Of a stretch of 64,000 nucleotides of DNA, positions 12,089-24,723 are shown piece after piece. The first letter of the stretch is position 1. The number at the start of each line of letters is the position of its first letter. The notes under the pieces were generated by a model. That model did not search any database and was not told where the DNA came from. It worked only from the letters and a program-made list of their open reading frames with translations. This DNA comes from Nipponacmea schrenckii. Its lineage: Eukaryota > Mollusca > Gastropoda > Lottiidae. The stretch spans positions 34,521,106-34,585,105 of the forward strand of contig JAUJPP010000005.1 in assembly GCA_030562195.1 (NCBI GenBank), read 5' to 3'. The position numbers and the translations under genes were made by a program.

Positions 12089-12950
12089 GGTATAAGATTA
12101 TTTTCCGCGCATTTTCGTGAGCGAGTTTCCTCGAGATTGGTATAAATATGACGATATAAAGAAAAACATTTACAACTGTTTTATCTATTGTATAGGTTGA
12201 CCAAAATATTCGGCAACTAACCAAGTAAAGGTTCTAGATGTAAAGCCCGTTGTAAAAAGGTGTCCTGCACATTGCATTATGCATGTCTTCAATACCGAGA
12301 ATCTCCTTGTTTTAATGAAACGAATCTTATTCCACCACATCTTTGCATAAATATTAAAGTTACTGAAGTTACAGTTAAAGCCGGCGGTTTCAATTCGAAA
12401 ATAAAAACTCGTTATTATTAATTCCCGGTGACCTAGTTGTAATAATTTTATGTAGCCCCTTAGCATGAAAGTGGTGTGCTAATTAAAAACAAGCAACAAA
12501 TCTGAAAATTATCTGTAATGCTAACATTTCTCGTTTGTAATATTCGATATTCTCAAAGTTTAAGAATTAATTTTATTTTTAGCAACCAAATATTATGTTG
12601 CTACCATTTGTAATGTACTATACCCTGACAAATTACAAATGGAAATGATTCTTATTTTACAGATTTCAATTTAATTTTAGTTCCAATATCGCGATATAAT
12701 CGCCACGATAATATCTCGACTGCATAGGCGTAATAAATAGTTCCATCTTTGCATCGTTTTTTTTTTTTTTTTTTTTCAAAACCGGCTATTTTCCAAATCT
12801 ACAAAGTGAACGGGTGGACCAACTGGCTGCCGATTAATGCAAAAGGTGGTGTAAGTAAGAAAGAAATAAACTAATACTTTAGTATACTTTTACTTGTATA
12901 CACATAAACTTTAATTGGTAAACTCATTGATCGTTTATTAATAGATTTTG
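12089..12950. other. Intergenic; poly-T tract at 12758-12777
   Basis: Contains the inverted minisatellite relic noted at the LINE edge and a run of about 20 T. No gene supported. Confidence 0.4.
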
Positions 12951-12958
12951 ATACGAAA

Positions 12959-13636
12959 ATGAATAATCTAAATAAATTACCCACATCCACATATATTAAT
13001 GTTGGCTCTGCCCAAGTCACTCCTACTCAATCGGCTAGAAATATAGGTGTTGTTTTCGACTCGAATATGGCCATGATCTCACAAATTAATAATGTATGTA
13101 AAAATTGTTTTTATCACATCAGAAATATTGGCAGGATAAGAGAGTTTTTAACAACTGATGCAACTAAATCATTAGTACATGCCTTTGTCACCTCTAGACT
13201 AGATAATTTCAACTCACTTCTTATTGGCTTACCAGAAAAACATATTAATAAACTCCAAAAGGTTCAGAACACAGCAGCTCGTCTAATTTCATTGAAACGA
13301 AAAACTGATCATATCACCCCTATTCTGTACGATCTACATTGGCTCCCCATACACTATAGATTAGAATTTAAATTATTGTTACTTGTTTACAAATGTTTGA
13401 ATGGCTTGGCTCCAAATTATCTGTCTGATCTCCTCACTCTTCACAACCCTACTCGTGTAACTAGATCTGCTCAAGACAAAACCCTACTAAAACCTATTTC
13501 TGTAAAACTCTGCACATACGGAGAGCGGTCGTTTGCATATCAAGGTCCTTTACTCTGGAATAAACTTCCAATTGGCATACGTTCCTGCACTACAGTTTTA
13601 AGTTTTAAAAATCTCTCAAAACTCATTTGTTTTTAA
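12959..13636 (+). pseudogene. LINE (L2/CR1 clade) ORF2, C-terminal part of reverse transcriptase
   Basis: A 225-residue frame, uninterrupted. It shows the thumb-side RT signatures of the L2/CR1 group in order: SARNIGVVFDSNMAM, then HIRNIGRIREFL, then VHAFVTSRLDNFNSLLIGLP, KLQKVQNTAARLI, DHITPILYDLHWLPIHYRLE, YKCLNGLAPNYLSDLL, the YGERSFAYQGPLLWNKLP block, and a final FKNLSKLICF. The catalytic RT palm (FADD) and the endonuclease are missing because the copy is 5'-truncated, so it cannot move on its own. The lack of stops suggests a fairly recent insertion. The ATG used is internal. Confidence 0.85.
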
Positions 13637-13907
13637 AGGCCTATTCTACTTAATTTTAATTAATCTTACTGTGTTTAAACTTGTCTTTAATCTAATTACA
13701 TCATTCTTAATATTCTGTGATTAATTTGATTTAATATTTCTTTTATTATTTGAATATTTTAATTATTAGCTATTTTTATTATTAGCTAGTTTAATCATTT
13801 GCTAATTTGATTACTTGGTTATTTTAATATGATTTTATATGTTTAATTTACCAATTGTACAGCGCTTCTGAACACTTTCATGGTGAAAGGAGCGCTTTAT
13901 AAATGTT

Positions 13908-13944
13908 GTTAATAATAATATAATAATAATAATAATAATAATAA
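13908..13944 (+). repeat. (AAT)n tail of the LINE
   Basis: About 12 units of taa/aat with one interruption. It directly follows the LINE 3' end and is part of it rather than an independent microsatellite. Confidence 0.8.
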
Positions 13945-16900
13945 CGTCAAAATTAATTTCAACGACTGAGGTAAACAGCCATGGAAGATAGGATTCAGTC
14001 TTCACCAATTAAAAAACGCCATTCTTACTTCTTCATTACAGACGTCATTTGCCCTTTCTTCCACTGATGACAATGAACGTCTATTTATTTTAAAATGAGA
14101 CGATTTCGTCTGCTGCTAATTAGAATTTTGAGGACTTAAAATAATGACTTCTCGGAAATGGCGTCGTGAAATTTTTGACATTGTTTTCAAAAGTGTAAAG
14201 TTCAATGGTCTTTTGTTGAATGTTGTACTTTATCTGGTCAATATCAAACTCATGTAATATATGATATAATAATATTACTAACACCTGCGGATAACAAGTT
14301 CATTAGCTCTTGAAATTGACTTTAATACTAGGAGTATCACATCTACATCATTTCTCTCAGGCATTTATGATAATTACAAATTCATTAGTTTTGTTAAATT
14401 ACTTCTGGCGTACCTATATGGTATTGTTTAGTACAATTTCTTACTGAGACAGGAACAGCCGCTAGCTGACGGATAAACTAAAAGTACTTATATTTTTTCA
14501 AGATATTCTAGGCGGAAGTTCATTTGTTGTCTGAAGTTATTGTAAATCGGATGAGAACAATGGCAGTCAGCGATAACTAGAATGCACGCAACTGTTGATA
14601 GAGTGAAGCAAGGCAGATGTAAGTGGCTGACTAATTGTACACATGTTGCAAATGTTGCTACACGCCTTGCTTTCATACAACATGGCAACTGACTCTTATT
14701 ATATGTAAATTACATTACTTTATACTCCATAAACAGTGTGATTAAACGCCTGTATTGAAAGATTAATAAGGCAATTTATAATGGAATTAATTTCCTTTTT
14801 TACGCACTATCCTGAAGGATAATTTGATATACATATCAATTATAACAATCGTACTGAGCCCTTAAATCTATTAAGCTCCAACAGGCATAACAAAGGCTTT
14901 TTACAAAACATACAGGTAATAGAGATAGATGGGTTTAAAACACAGGACGTAGTATTATATTCACTTCATTAACTTAATCAATCAAGGATCCTGAAAGGAA
15001 TAGTAGATAGCAGAGGTTTAAAACCCCTGGCCTATATCTATTTCAACAAAATAAGTATAGATGTATGGCTCAATGAACAAACGCTTTAATATCCACAATA
15101 ATAGCAGTAGTACCTATTCCTAGCAATGCAAATACGATTCATATTTTACTTTGAAAACACATGGGTTAGAACACTGTCTTTGTGGCAGCGGAATAGCACA
15201 ATGTAAGTAAAATTCTGATGCCACGGCATGAGCCCAGGAGTCAGCCCGATCTTGGCCTTCATCCCTAAACTACTTCAGAGTAAATTCGAAATGTTTAGCT
15301 AACAAAATTAATATAACTCACCTTACAAAATCTCTCACAAGTAATTTACGTTTGCTGTTTTTATACGAAATGAAATGTGTTTGATAGATGTTTCCTGTGT
15401 CTTATCTCCTTGTAAAAGTCATTAATAAATACACTCTAGGCTTTCACTGAATATTCTTTAAAAAAAAGTCTTGAATTACATATTCTATTATTCTTTAGTT
15501 GTTATACATTCTTTTACAGTTGGCTTTACTTATGTTCAATGCACATTTGTTTTAATATTTTACAGCCAAGAACTATCGAGCATCATATTTTAGGGTTGTC
15601 GTAACTACAACTACAATCCAACAAATTGTACTCTATCTGTGATATAAAGTTTGGCGTCAAAGTTATTCAAACACTTCATTGTTACTTGAAAATCACAATA
15701 TCTATCACACTGTTTATTAGGATTTAGTGGTACATTCCAGATGGTATAAGCCACACTTTTTAACTTAAAATGCAACTCCCACTCTAACAACACAACGACA
15801 AAGCTAACTTACTAATTTTTCCAAGTGGCTGAAGAATAATGCATCGAAACGTCGCAAAGTTTATCTAGGCACTCGGTTGTTTGTAGACCTTGCTCATACT
15901 CGCAATGCTTTAAATATAATCAATTAGAGCAGACTTTCATAATATAATCCAGAGAATAAAATATCCTGCCAATGGAAAACTTGGTTATAGTTTCAGCATG
16001 GTAATTCACCTACCACGTTTATGCTGCAGGTAGTCAATCTGTTAAATGATTTGCTGTAGAAATTTCTTCTTACAGTGAAAATCTGTCAGTGCAATTCACA
16101 CTACATCTGATTTTCTATTGCTAATTATAGCGAGTGGATCGATCACACAGCCAAGTTAGTTATTTGTTCAGATTATCATAGTTTTTTTAAAGTGCCTAGT
16201 AAAATACTTTGTCAAAGGCATCGTTGAAAGTACGTTGGAGGCTAGACATTTCCACAAGTCCATGATACAAACACTCACTCGCTATTACTCAATTGTAAAA
16301 TTTCGTTGTAAAATGCTGGTAACTTTATTATGTTATTTCCGATAAACAAAGATTTTCTATCGACCAAGTTTAAGATACACCCATTATCCTGGTTCGAGAG
16401 ACTGTTTGGTCGCAGATTAACGGTTCTGAATAATATACTTCGAAAGTAGGTGTACATTTTCCCCAACCCGACTTGGGATGTTTAGTAGGAACGACTGGAC
16501 ACATTGACAGTGGCTATTAGAAGTCAATCTACATTACTACAAGAAATTTAATTTTTTTGATTAGTATTCATCTCATTGTAAGTGGCAAATAATGATCGAA
16601 TACAGTTTCTGACTATTCTGACTATTCCCATCTCCTAATCAACTGTGTTGCATTCGGTACTCATGAGTATTTTTATTATTCGCAACCATACGCAAGTCCC
16701 TATGGTATGAGGCTACCTTAAGGGTAAAGCTTTAAACTTTAAAACTTGACATAATATGTTCTATTGTCTGTTTTCATATTTCCGCATTATTCATGTCGAC
16801 CCAGCTTTGAATGGGAACAAATAAACATTCAAAATCAATGCCAAGAGTTTGAAAAGAACTAGCAGGTCGAAATGAAAATCCGTAAATCTAAATTGTTATC

Positions 16901-19900
16901 ATTGTCAAATCATTGTTTCATTCTTTTGATATGGGTCCATAAGAGTGATTTAATATATACCTTTGCCCAGATAACTGTATACCTTTACAAACAACATCTC
17001 TCATTATTGATAACAAAACATGATATATATTCACTATACCATCCTGTCTATAATTTAAACCGTTTATTGATTGAATTTAACACTTATATTATATCTGTAC
17101 CTATTAATTATTTAAGAATATTTAACTATTATCTCTAATCATCACGATTCGACGTGTCTGAAATCATAGAACAAAAATTTCGTACATTTAACTTTTATTT
17201 TTCACCATTCTGTTCTTGTCGATAAGTCTGTCGGTCTTGGCATGGAAATAATGTTTAGTCGTTATGATTGAACCATATCCTCAGGTTTTGCTGGAAATCA
17301 TAATAGCACATTTTACACCGCATGGCGTTAGTCGTCTTCATTAGCACAATAAGATGTAGGACGTAAAGCTCCATTTATTTGACAAGTCGCAGATCAAACG
17401 TCCTATTGGCTTCTTCTTTGTTCTAAAAGGCAGTAGTGTCCACCAACAAACTGAATTAACTTTAGGGATACATTGTAACAAATCGTAAGTGACCTTTACA
17501 TTTTTTAACAATTCCTTACAATTACCCACTTTCAAGTTATCACCATTGGATATTTTCTTATTATGTCAAGACAAAATTTAGAAACGCATTTTACTGATCT
17601 CTGTTTTCATGAGTTCAACCTTGACAACAACAAAATGTGAACCTGATTGGGAAAATTAACGGGTAGCACCATATTATACTGTGCTTGCATATTATTACAA
17701 GACTGTAGCATATGCCTATCCATTCAGGGTATGCTCACCATTAATAGACATGTCAAAAACATCGAGCAATATTTTGACTGCATATTTTTCAATGACTTTT
17801 AAAAATTAAAGACCTTTCCTCATGCTGCATTTTGGGTCAATGTTTCAGCCAGTTTGATACACGCATTACAAGGCTCATATGATTGATCGCTTCAAATCCA
17901 TGTTAATTTAAGATTTCCACCTAAAAGCAATTTCGAGGGTGGTAATGTTTATTTTCAGTTGATCAACCAAAGAATAATTTGTTCTAACTGTGAGCTATCT
18001 TGTTAATATACATACGTTTTAAGATTTAAAATTCTTGAAGAGATAAATTTCTCATTTCATCCTTTACATCATGTTGTTTTGATCGTGTAAACATTTCACG
18101 AAAAAATTAATCTTGGCAGGTTGTATAGAATTTATAAGGTTGTGTATATCTGACAGCGCTACATTTCAAAAGCACAAACTAATAAAGTTGTGAAGCGATA
18201 TAGTGAACAGTCACCTATACCAGTATACCAGTACCCCAAACATGAAATGATACTATAAGGATATCAACCATGAATGGGTATAGTAAAGATGCCAATGCTG
18301 AAGTAGTAGAAGGATAACAGTTCATGTAATGCCATGTAAATTATAGTTATAAATACAAAATTTTAACCAACAAAGAGCATTAATGTATAAAAGCTTCATG
18401 TTGAAAAGATGAAAATAAGCTAACATGGCATGAACAAGTAAGCCAATCCAGAATTAAAGTACAAAAATCAAGGAAAATAACAAAACGACTGTTTCAAGGT
18501 TAATGTCCAGTTTTTAATTAAAAGGGATAGAAAATAAGAAAGATATTGACATATTCATTAACACTTAAATACCCGAGAGTAAAAAGATGACAGTAATTAC
18601 CAGGTTTACAGAATGTCCTTGCATCCTTAATATCTCTCGGTACAGTCACATACCAGCTTAATCAATCAAGTCCATAAACGACTTTTAGAAAGGCCATTGG
18701 CCATGTTATATTAAACGATAAGCAATTTTCGTATCACAGTATCGACATATTAAGCTCACCTTCTATCACTCATTTAGCTTGTTTGAAATAGTATTAAAAT
18801 GTGATGGGAATTTGATTCAATACAATTAGTATGGCTCCATTTATCCAACAATGGCATGGATCAGACGTTCACAAATCTGAACAAAGTTGCGTTTCTTTGC
18901 TAATAGCATCTATTCTTACTGGAATTTTTTATTAGGATATGAATGAAGCATATTCCAGACAGCCTCATATTCACTTTCTTAACTGTCGTGCTAGGTCAAG
19001 TTATACCGCTATCCCATTTCCGTTAAACTTAGGTTTCAAAACTGAATATAAAATATTGACTGGATATTTCTGTAATCTAGTCAATATATTACATTCACAG
19101 AGTATTAAGTTAATTCCACCAGACAAACACCGGAAGTATGATAATACAAGTAATATGACTGAGTTGAACTCGGTAAAGCTGAAAATCGTTCTGACTTTAA
19201 GTGGTTATGAAACAATAGGGTGTAATTTGTCTCTTCTGGATCCCTTTGGGCTTGTAAAAACGGACACTGCAGTACAGCGTGTAATATGCGGGGCCGTTAG
19301 CTGAAGTAATTATTCACGAAACAGCGAACCTTGACACAAAGCTGTAACTATCTGTTCTCAATAGAGAACGTATTCTGTGGTCATAATGGAGCCATACGAG
19401 ATGAATTTAAATAGTTATCAAATAAAAAATCAATTGTTTAGGTTTAGTTTACGCAAAGACTACGGGGTCATATATACAACTTATATTAAGCGTGTCTCCT
19501 GCTTAAATGAAGGTTATCTCCTGGTAATTTAATCTTACCCCTGGCGGTATTGATATGTTGAACATGTTTGATATTTCATCTCTTTTCGTCATGGAGTAAG
19601 AGTAAATCATAAAAGGACTCGAGGTAATTAGTATAAAAAAGATATGAAATAAAGTTACACTGACATCTTGGCTCACATATAGTGTTTGGAAAATGATGAG
19701 AATATAGTGTTCACATTTAATATAAATACACTTCCCTTCAAGAAATGTCGATCTTAAGTATTGACCGAAAAAACAGAATATATGCCAATCCCCCTTCATG
19801 AAAAATGATTACGCATGTGAAACTTTTTTTCCTTTCCCGTATTTTGAATCCGATTTCTGCGAATCACTTCAACTGAATTGATCCAACCTTATTACCAACT

Positions 19901-21724
19901 TCAACCCACAAGGTAATTTTATGGTTGAGAAGTGATTTTATTTCAAGTTTTTACATCAAAGTTTCACTAGATATTCCAATGTTGGCGAGGCCTCTTCATT
20001 AACGGTTTTGTCGACGAAATGACTACTTGACAATCAAACCTCGCGTTTTGTCACTCCTGTCAGTTTTGTTTATCCTTATATGCATTATGTTGCCCAGAAT
20101 TGTCGGTTTTAAAAAGAGCGTAGCCACCAAGCCAAAAAGGGTTGAATTCCACTCCACGTTGATCAAAAACAATTTAAGATTTTTATTACTGTGTAAAGAA
20201 AACCATGCCGAAAGACAAAACGGCAAGGTTCACTATTAAAAGGTTCGCCCTTGGAGAAACAAGGATTCTTTCCATTCATTCGCGAGGTGGATCCATCTTG
20301 TCAGAAAATATAGAGGCTTATACAGAGTGGTTTGTAAAGAAAGTCTGATAGAATAAGAACATGTATATGGTTTCTACTGTTTGCAGTACATTAAGAAATA
20401 AATGATATAGCACAAATAACTATTGGGTACATGATTATATCCTCACTTATATTATTGAGAAATGTTTTAAATCGAGATTCTGGCGTCCACAGCATAACGC
20501 AGTTTATGTACGGGTGACGTAAAACGGTCCGGGGTTCATAGTTTAAGATGACTCGATGCAGTCATGTTACGTTAACCCTAGGGGTATTTAAGCGTTACAG
20601 ACAAGTACTGAGACGTGCATATGCATCAACACTTTATTATTAATTCATACCATAGACATTTTAATGATATACTAGAACAGCTCGTCTGTTGACGAGTAGG
20701 CCTACTGTTATAGATCAATATCATAGTTCCATTATCGTGTTTTATACCTTTCTATCTATTGACGCGGCGACAAGGTAGAGATGAAGATGGGAAATCATTT
20801 GCTAGTGGATCGAATATCTTTCAATTCAAAGTACAGATGCGGAAGTCCAATAAGCAGGAGTTCCTCTCCCAATGCGCCATCAGAATGAGATTCTGCCTTA
20901 TGTCTTTATAAATTGATCACCTTACTACTTCTGGCAGACGGGTGTTGTTTACAGATTGGAACCCATGGACTAACCTTTAGATGAAAAAGTATATAACAGT
21001 GTGCTAAGAAATTTAAATTTCTTATGGTACAAGCATACTTAAACTTTCAAATTAAGGCCAGTTCTCCCTAACATCAGCACCACCTATCCCTGATACATTA
21101 CCATTACCATACTAATACCATTTATACTATTTTTCCTTTAAACCACACTCACTTATCTTTTATGTCAATGTTTTGTCAATAATCCATCTTTGGCCATGTT
21201 GTTAGCTTATTGATATTGCGTTAGCTTATCTAGTCACTAATCTTTTAGATGTATTTACTGTAAATTTAGAAATATATTACTATATAACTGATCTTCATTA
21301 ACTACAACCTATCGAATAATTCCAAAAGCACACAAATTTTCTGAAACAACCCTCCACATGATGTAAAAACTATGTTTAGTCCTAAATCCACTTGGGAACC
21401 ATCTTTAACTAACAAAGTATGAGCAGGCAAACTTCTAAGCTATCGATCACTCAAGAATGGAGTCCTAAGGTTTGAACCTAAACACGAATGACATATAATC
21501 ATTGTCATCAAAAAAGAGTGCCAATGGTTCATATTGTGTATACATATTTTAGATCGGGTGGGGGGAATTATAGCAGTAGCGGATATCAGCTGAAATAATC
21601 TCAAGCATAACGCTAATTTGAAAGTACCGATTTTCAATGGAACTACAGTTTCCATGATCAAACGATTCTATGACAATTTAAACAAAAACAGTCCTACTAC
21701 CTAAATCAGACTGTCGTGAGAGGA
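13945..21724. other. 7.8 kb without recognisable genes or repeats
   Basis: AT-rich DNA. The longest frames (88 codons at 16872, 121 codons at 18939-19304) show no motif I recognise and no supporting splice or signal context. No long tandem or inverted repeat was seen by eye. This may be intergenic or deep intronic sequence. Confidence 0.4.
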
Positions 21725-22105
21725 TTTTATACGCCCACATGAATATGAAGACATATATTGTCGTCGCCCCTGTCAGTTGGTCCGTCGGTCTGTCGGCCCG
21801 TCAACATTGGTTGTAGACAAAATAGAAGCTACAATTTTATATGGATTTTAATGAAACTTGGAGTGAGCATTGGGATTGATAAGACGGTGGTCAAGTTCGA
21901 ATTCGACGATTTTTCGATAAACGTTTTTGAGTTATTGCACTTGACTTATAATTGAGAAGCTACAATTTTCAATGGATCTGAATGAAACATGGTATGAGCA
22001 TTGAAATTGATAAGACGGCAGTCAAGTTCAAATTGACGATTTTTCGATGAACGGTTTTTAAGTTATTGCCTTTGACTTAGTAAAATTGCGTCAAAATTTC
22101 ATTGT
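21725..22105 (-). repeat. GGAC-type interspersed element with two internal ~125-bp repeats (inverted)
   Basis: Starts with 'tttatacgcccacatgaa' and a stretch of 'gtccgtcggtctgtcggccc', the reverse complement of the signature at 9371-9441. It is followed by two direct copies (about 21826 and 21957) of 'agctacaattt-at-tggat', 'aatgaaac-tgg', 'gattgataagacgg' and 'gacgatttttcgat-aacg'. The two-copy internal repeat plus a fixed end is reminiscent of non-autonomous elements described in molluscs, but I cannot assign the family. Confidence 0.55.
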
Positions 22106-22639
22106 GGGTGCAATAGTATGGAAGGCGGAATGGCTTTTTATTCAATATTCTTCATTGCTATTTCTTATTCTTTATTTCTAAATTCTTATCTCTTAATTTG
22201 TACGTTAATTTCAACATTTCTTGTCAAAAATTGACATTTGTATACAAAAATCATAATTTGTATTAAAAATGGGAATTCTTTGCTAAACATTCCATTTTCT
22301 AATTATTGAATTGAATAATTAATAGAATTCTTGCCAAAAATATCGTCATATACAAATCTACATATACATGTCTAGCTAAACATATCTTCAAATGAAAATC
22401 GTCAAACACGAAACCCAACCAACAAATGTCCAAATACAAATGTTCAATAACAAATCTCGCTAACAAATCTTGCGAAACATTTCTCCAAATACTTGTCGAA
22501 TATATTTGAAGGTCATGATTATGACGACAGGTGTCGCTGTAGAACCATCACCATCAAATAAGATATAGACTATAGATAGACTCTATCATCCAGCCCAAAG
22601 ATGATCGAGATTATCATTTCCGCACCATTTCGATTTCAT
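22106..22639. other. Intergenic, nothing recognised
   Basis: AT-rich, with loosely repeated 'acaaat' phrases (22330-22490). No gene supported. Confidence 0.4.
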
Positions 22640-22649
22640 CGAGCTCAAT

Positions 22650-22930
22650 AAAGCCTGGTGTACACCGACATTACAACTGAAAGAAACCAGTCGCAAGCGA
22701 GTTACCAGAGACTGGGAGCGTCTAGTGGTAACTGATCGGTTGCGAGTTTAGTCGATGTGCGACCCCTTATCACTGGCCGAACACAAGTAATCGCTCAGTT
22801 GCTGTCAGTTGCACATGTTCTACTTTCTTGTGACTGGTTTCACCCAGTTGCTCTTGTCTTCTTCGATGTGCGCGTCATTGCAACTGGCAGTAGGCATTTC
22901 GTCATTTCATTTTGGTCATGTGACCCAATT
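22650..22930. promoter_or_regulatory. Subterminal GCAACTG / CAGTTGC motif cluster of the Harbinger element
   Basis: CAGTTGC or GCAACTG and near forms (cagtcgcaag, cggttgcgag) occur repeatedly within 280 bases, in both orientations. The related copy at 32440-32760 has the same clustering. Subterminal repeats are commonly bound by the transposase or its partner; binding here is inference. Confidence 0.45.
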
Positions 22931-22951
22931 TGTTTACCGAAACACAACAAA

Positions 22952-23897
22952 ATGGCTACCGGTTGGAGCGATTCCGCCGAAGATGCCTTGATTGAAATGT
23001 GGCGGGAGAGACCATGTCTGTTTGATACAAACAGCAAATCTTATTCAAATAGGGAAATGAGAAGGATGGCATTGGAGGAAATGTCATTTCGACTTGAACG
23101 AACAGGTAGTCGTTGAGAAACATTGCATTTAGGTCTAGCCTAGTAGACTTTTCAGTGACGACACGTCGCTACATTTAACATTGTGTCCTTTGCTTGACGT
23201 CTTAATTAAATTAGGCTTATTGTAAAAAGGCTTAAACAGAAATGAAATTTCAAATACTAGTAGTATGTATTCGGGGTAAGCTGTCATTTAGGCACACTAT
23301 TTTTGAGCATACCTCATTTAGACACAGTACTTCGGATATAATCATTATACGTGTTACTTTGTATGTGTATCCGGGACACTATTAGCATCAAATTGCGCCA
23401 TTCCATTTTCCATTCTGATGTCCGTTTGTCTAATTCCAAGCAAACTAACGCGTTTTATGACGTCACGCCCACGGATCTGATATCAATAGTACCGGAAGAA
23501 ATATTCGTGGGCGTGACGTCATAAAACACTTTAATTTTTCTGACTTTGGACACCTTTTCCCACATTTCAGCTGATGATATTCTCAAGTGGAATTGCTGAC
23601 CACAGATGTTGGAATGGAAAATGGAATGGCGCAAATTGATGCTATATATATTTGTTTGTGTCTGTCTCCAAGAATTTTCACTTAATTATTTTGACTTTGA
23701 ATACCTTTTCCCACATTTCAGCTGATGATTTCTAGCATATGAAGGCAATGCGGGCACAGTTCTCCAGGGTTGCCAAATCTGAACCCTCGGGTAGTGCAAG
23801 GAAAATAACTGTACATCAAGCATGGAATAAAGAGCATCTTGAATTTCTGCGGCCATATATAAAGGCCAGGGAAACCAAGTCAACTTTTCAGGTATAA
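22952..23897 (+). pseudogene. Harbinger-associated MADF/Myb-like DNA-binding protein, two exons
   Basis: Exon 1 (22952-23105) starts MATGWSDSAEDALIEMWRER and continues through PCLFDTNSKSYSNREMRRMA, the first two helices of a MADF-type domain with its Trp and Pro-Cys-Leu signature. It ends at a consensus donor (ACAG|GTAGT). Exon 2 begins after CACATTTCAG at 23722 in the matching phase and encodes HMKAMRAQFSRV (third helix) and a tail with HQAWNKEHLEFLRPYIKARE, ending at TAA 23895-23897. One in-frame TAG at 23733-23735 breaks it. The family partner protein imports and guides the Harbinger transposase. The intron contains a MITE and a duplicated copy of the exon 2 splice site at about 23540-23590. 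Confidence 0.7.
23386..23644. mobile_element. Palindromic MITE inside the Harbinger intron
   Basis: Outer inverted repeats run 'tagcatcaaattgcgccatt' onward (from 23386) and back (to about 23644), about 35 bases each with few mismatches. A second inverted pair nested inside, GTTTTATGACGTCACGCCCA and its complement, spans 23453-23526 and contains the CRE palindrome TGACGTCA in each arm. The right half also contains a copy of the host intron end (23537-23590), so insertion and local duplication are combined. Confidence 0.6.
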
Positions 23898-24004
23898 TTA
23901 TTTTTTTCAGATATATAGTATAGTCCCCTTTTGATTGTTAATTCCTTTATTGAAGTAATCATACTATCTTGCCAATCCAGACCCCTCTGGACTACAGCAG
24001 AACT

Positions 24005-24621
24005 TCATAAGTCTCTGTCTGTTTTGCCTTGGCTGTGACGGACTAAAATTACTGTGCTGTATTCCAGTAGACTCAAGGGTTGATCCATTTCGCCATGTGT
24101 TGTCGCAGACTCCTGATCCACCAAACCTAAGGTCACATATTGCTCATTCTTCTTGGTCAGCAGATAATTGTGCAAGGCACAAGCACCTAAAACAAGTTCT
24201 TCTGCCTTGTTCGACTCAAGGGCAATTCGACTGAGAAAAACTCAAAATCTTGAACACAAAATTCCAAAAGCGTTCTCAACCCAATTGCCCGTCTTGCACG
24301 GCTTAATCTGTAATTGAAAATTCTCTGCTCTGGTGTCATATTACGAAAATGATATGGCTTCATTAATTCGTCCCTTAGAGGGAAAGCATCATCCCCAATA
24401 ATATGGTATGACATCAGGCCATGGTTCCCTGGTAGTTCTGATGGCTCTGGCATATTGGTATCTTATTTTGAGTGCCTCCGCTAGGGAACAGCCAGCAAAA
24501 ACACCGCCATCAGATATCCTACCGTTACAGCCAACGTCCACGTAGATAAACTTGTAGTCGGCATCCACAAGGCCCAACAATACAATACTGAAAAAATGTT
24601 TGTAGTTATAGAATGTAGATC
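24005..24621 (-). pseudogene. PIF/Harbinger DDE transposase, C-terminal two thirds, broken
   Basis: Reading on the minus strand: GSTFYNYKHFFSIVLLGLVD, then ADYKFIYVDVGCNGRISDGG (first catalytic Asp region), then MPEPSELPGNHGLMSYHIIG followed by DDAFPL (second Asp), then MTPEQRIFNYRLSRARRAI and, in another frame, ENAFGILCSRF (catalytic Glu). These are the DDE_Tnp_4 motifs of PIF/Harbinger transposases. It is broken by frameshifts near 24460 and 24283 and a stop near 24247; the remainder runs to a stop at 24005. The N-terminal part is absent. The start at 24621 is either a splice acceptor (TTTTTATCAG) or an eroded continuation. Confidence 0.8.
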
Positions 24622-24723
24622 CTGATAAAAATGTCGTTTGAAAGTAGTCCTATCACAAATAAATCAGTTCTCATCTATTTGATGATTCACTAGATTGACT
24701 AGAAATTTGCATTTTGAAGATTA

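Larger units (their letters stand above)
12920..13944 (+). mobile_element. 5'-truncated L2/CR1-like LINE with AAT tail
   Basis: The plus strand holds the end of an ORF2, a short 3' UTR and a trinucleotide tail. The 3' UTR end 'ggagcgctttataaatgttg' followed by (AAT)n at 13908-13944 is the end structure typical of L2-type LINEs in fish and marine invertebrates. The 5' boundary is not sharp; the frame is open from about 12920. Confidence 0.75.
22640..24621. mobile_element. PIF/Harbinger DNA transposon, decayed and right-truncated
   Basis: Autonomous Harbinger elements encode two proteins, a DDE transposase and a Myb/SANT- or MADF-like DNA-binding partner. Both occur here: the partner on the plus strand (22952-23897) and the transposase on the minus strand (24005-24621), so the genes converge. 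The left end (22650-22930) carries many short GCAACTG / CAGTTGC motifs in both orientations, which are probably subterminal sites. The same left end recurs at 32440-32900. The transposase N-terminal part and the right end are missing, replaced by the gypsy element beyond about 24650. Confidence 0.75.

Noticed and set aside
18939..19304. 121-codon frame as a host gene
   Set aside because: No motif recognised, no splice or promoter support, and this length can occur by chance in 7.8 kb of such DNA.
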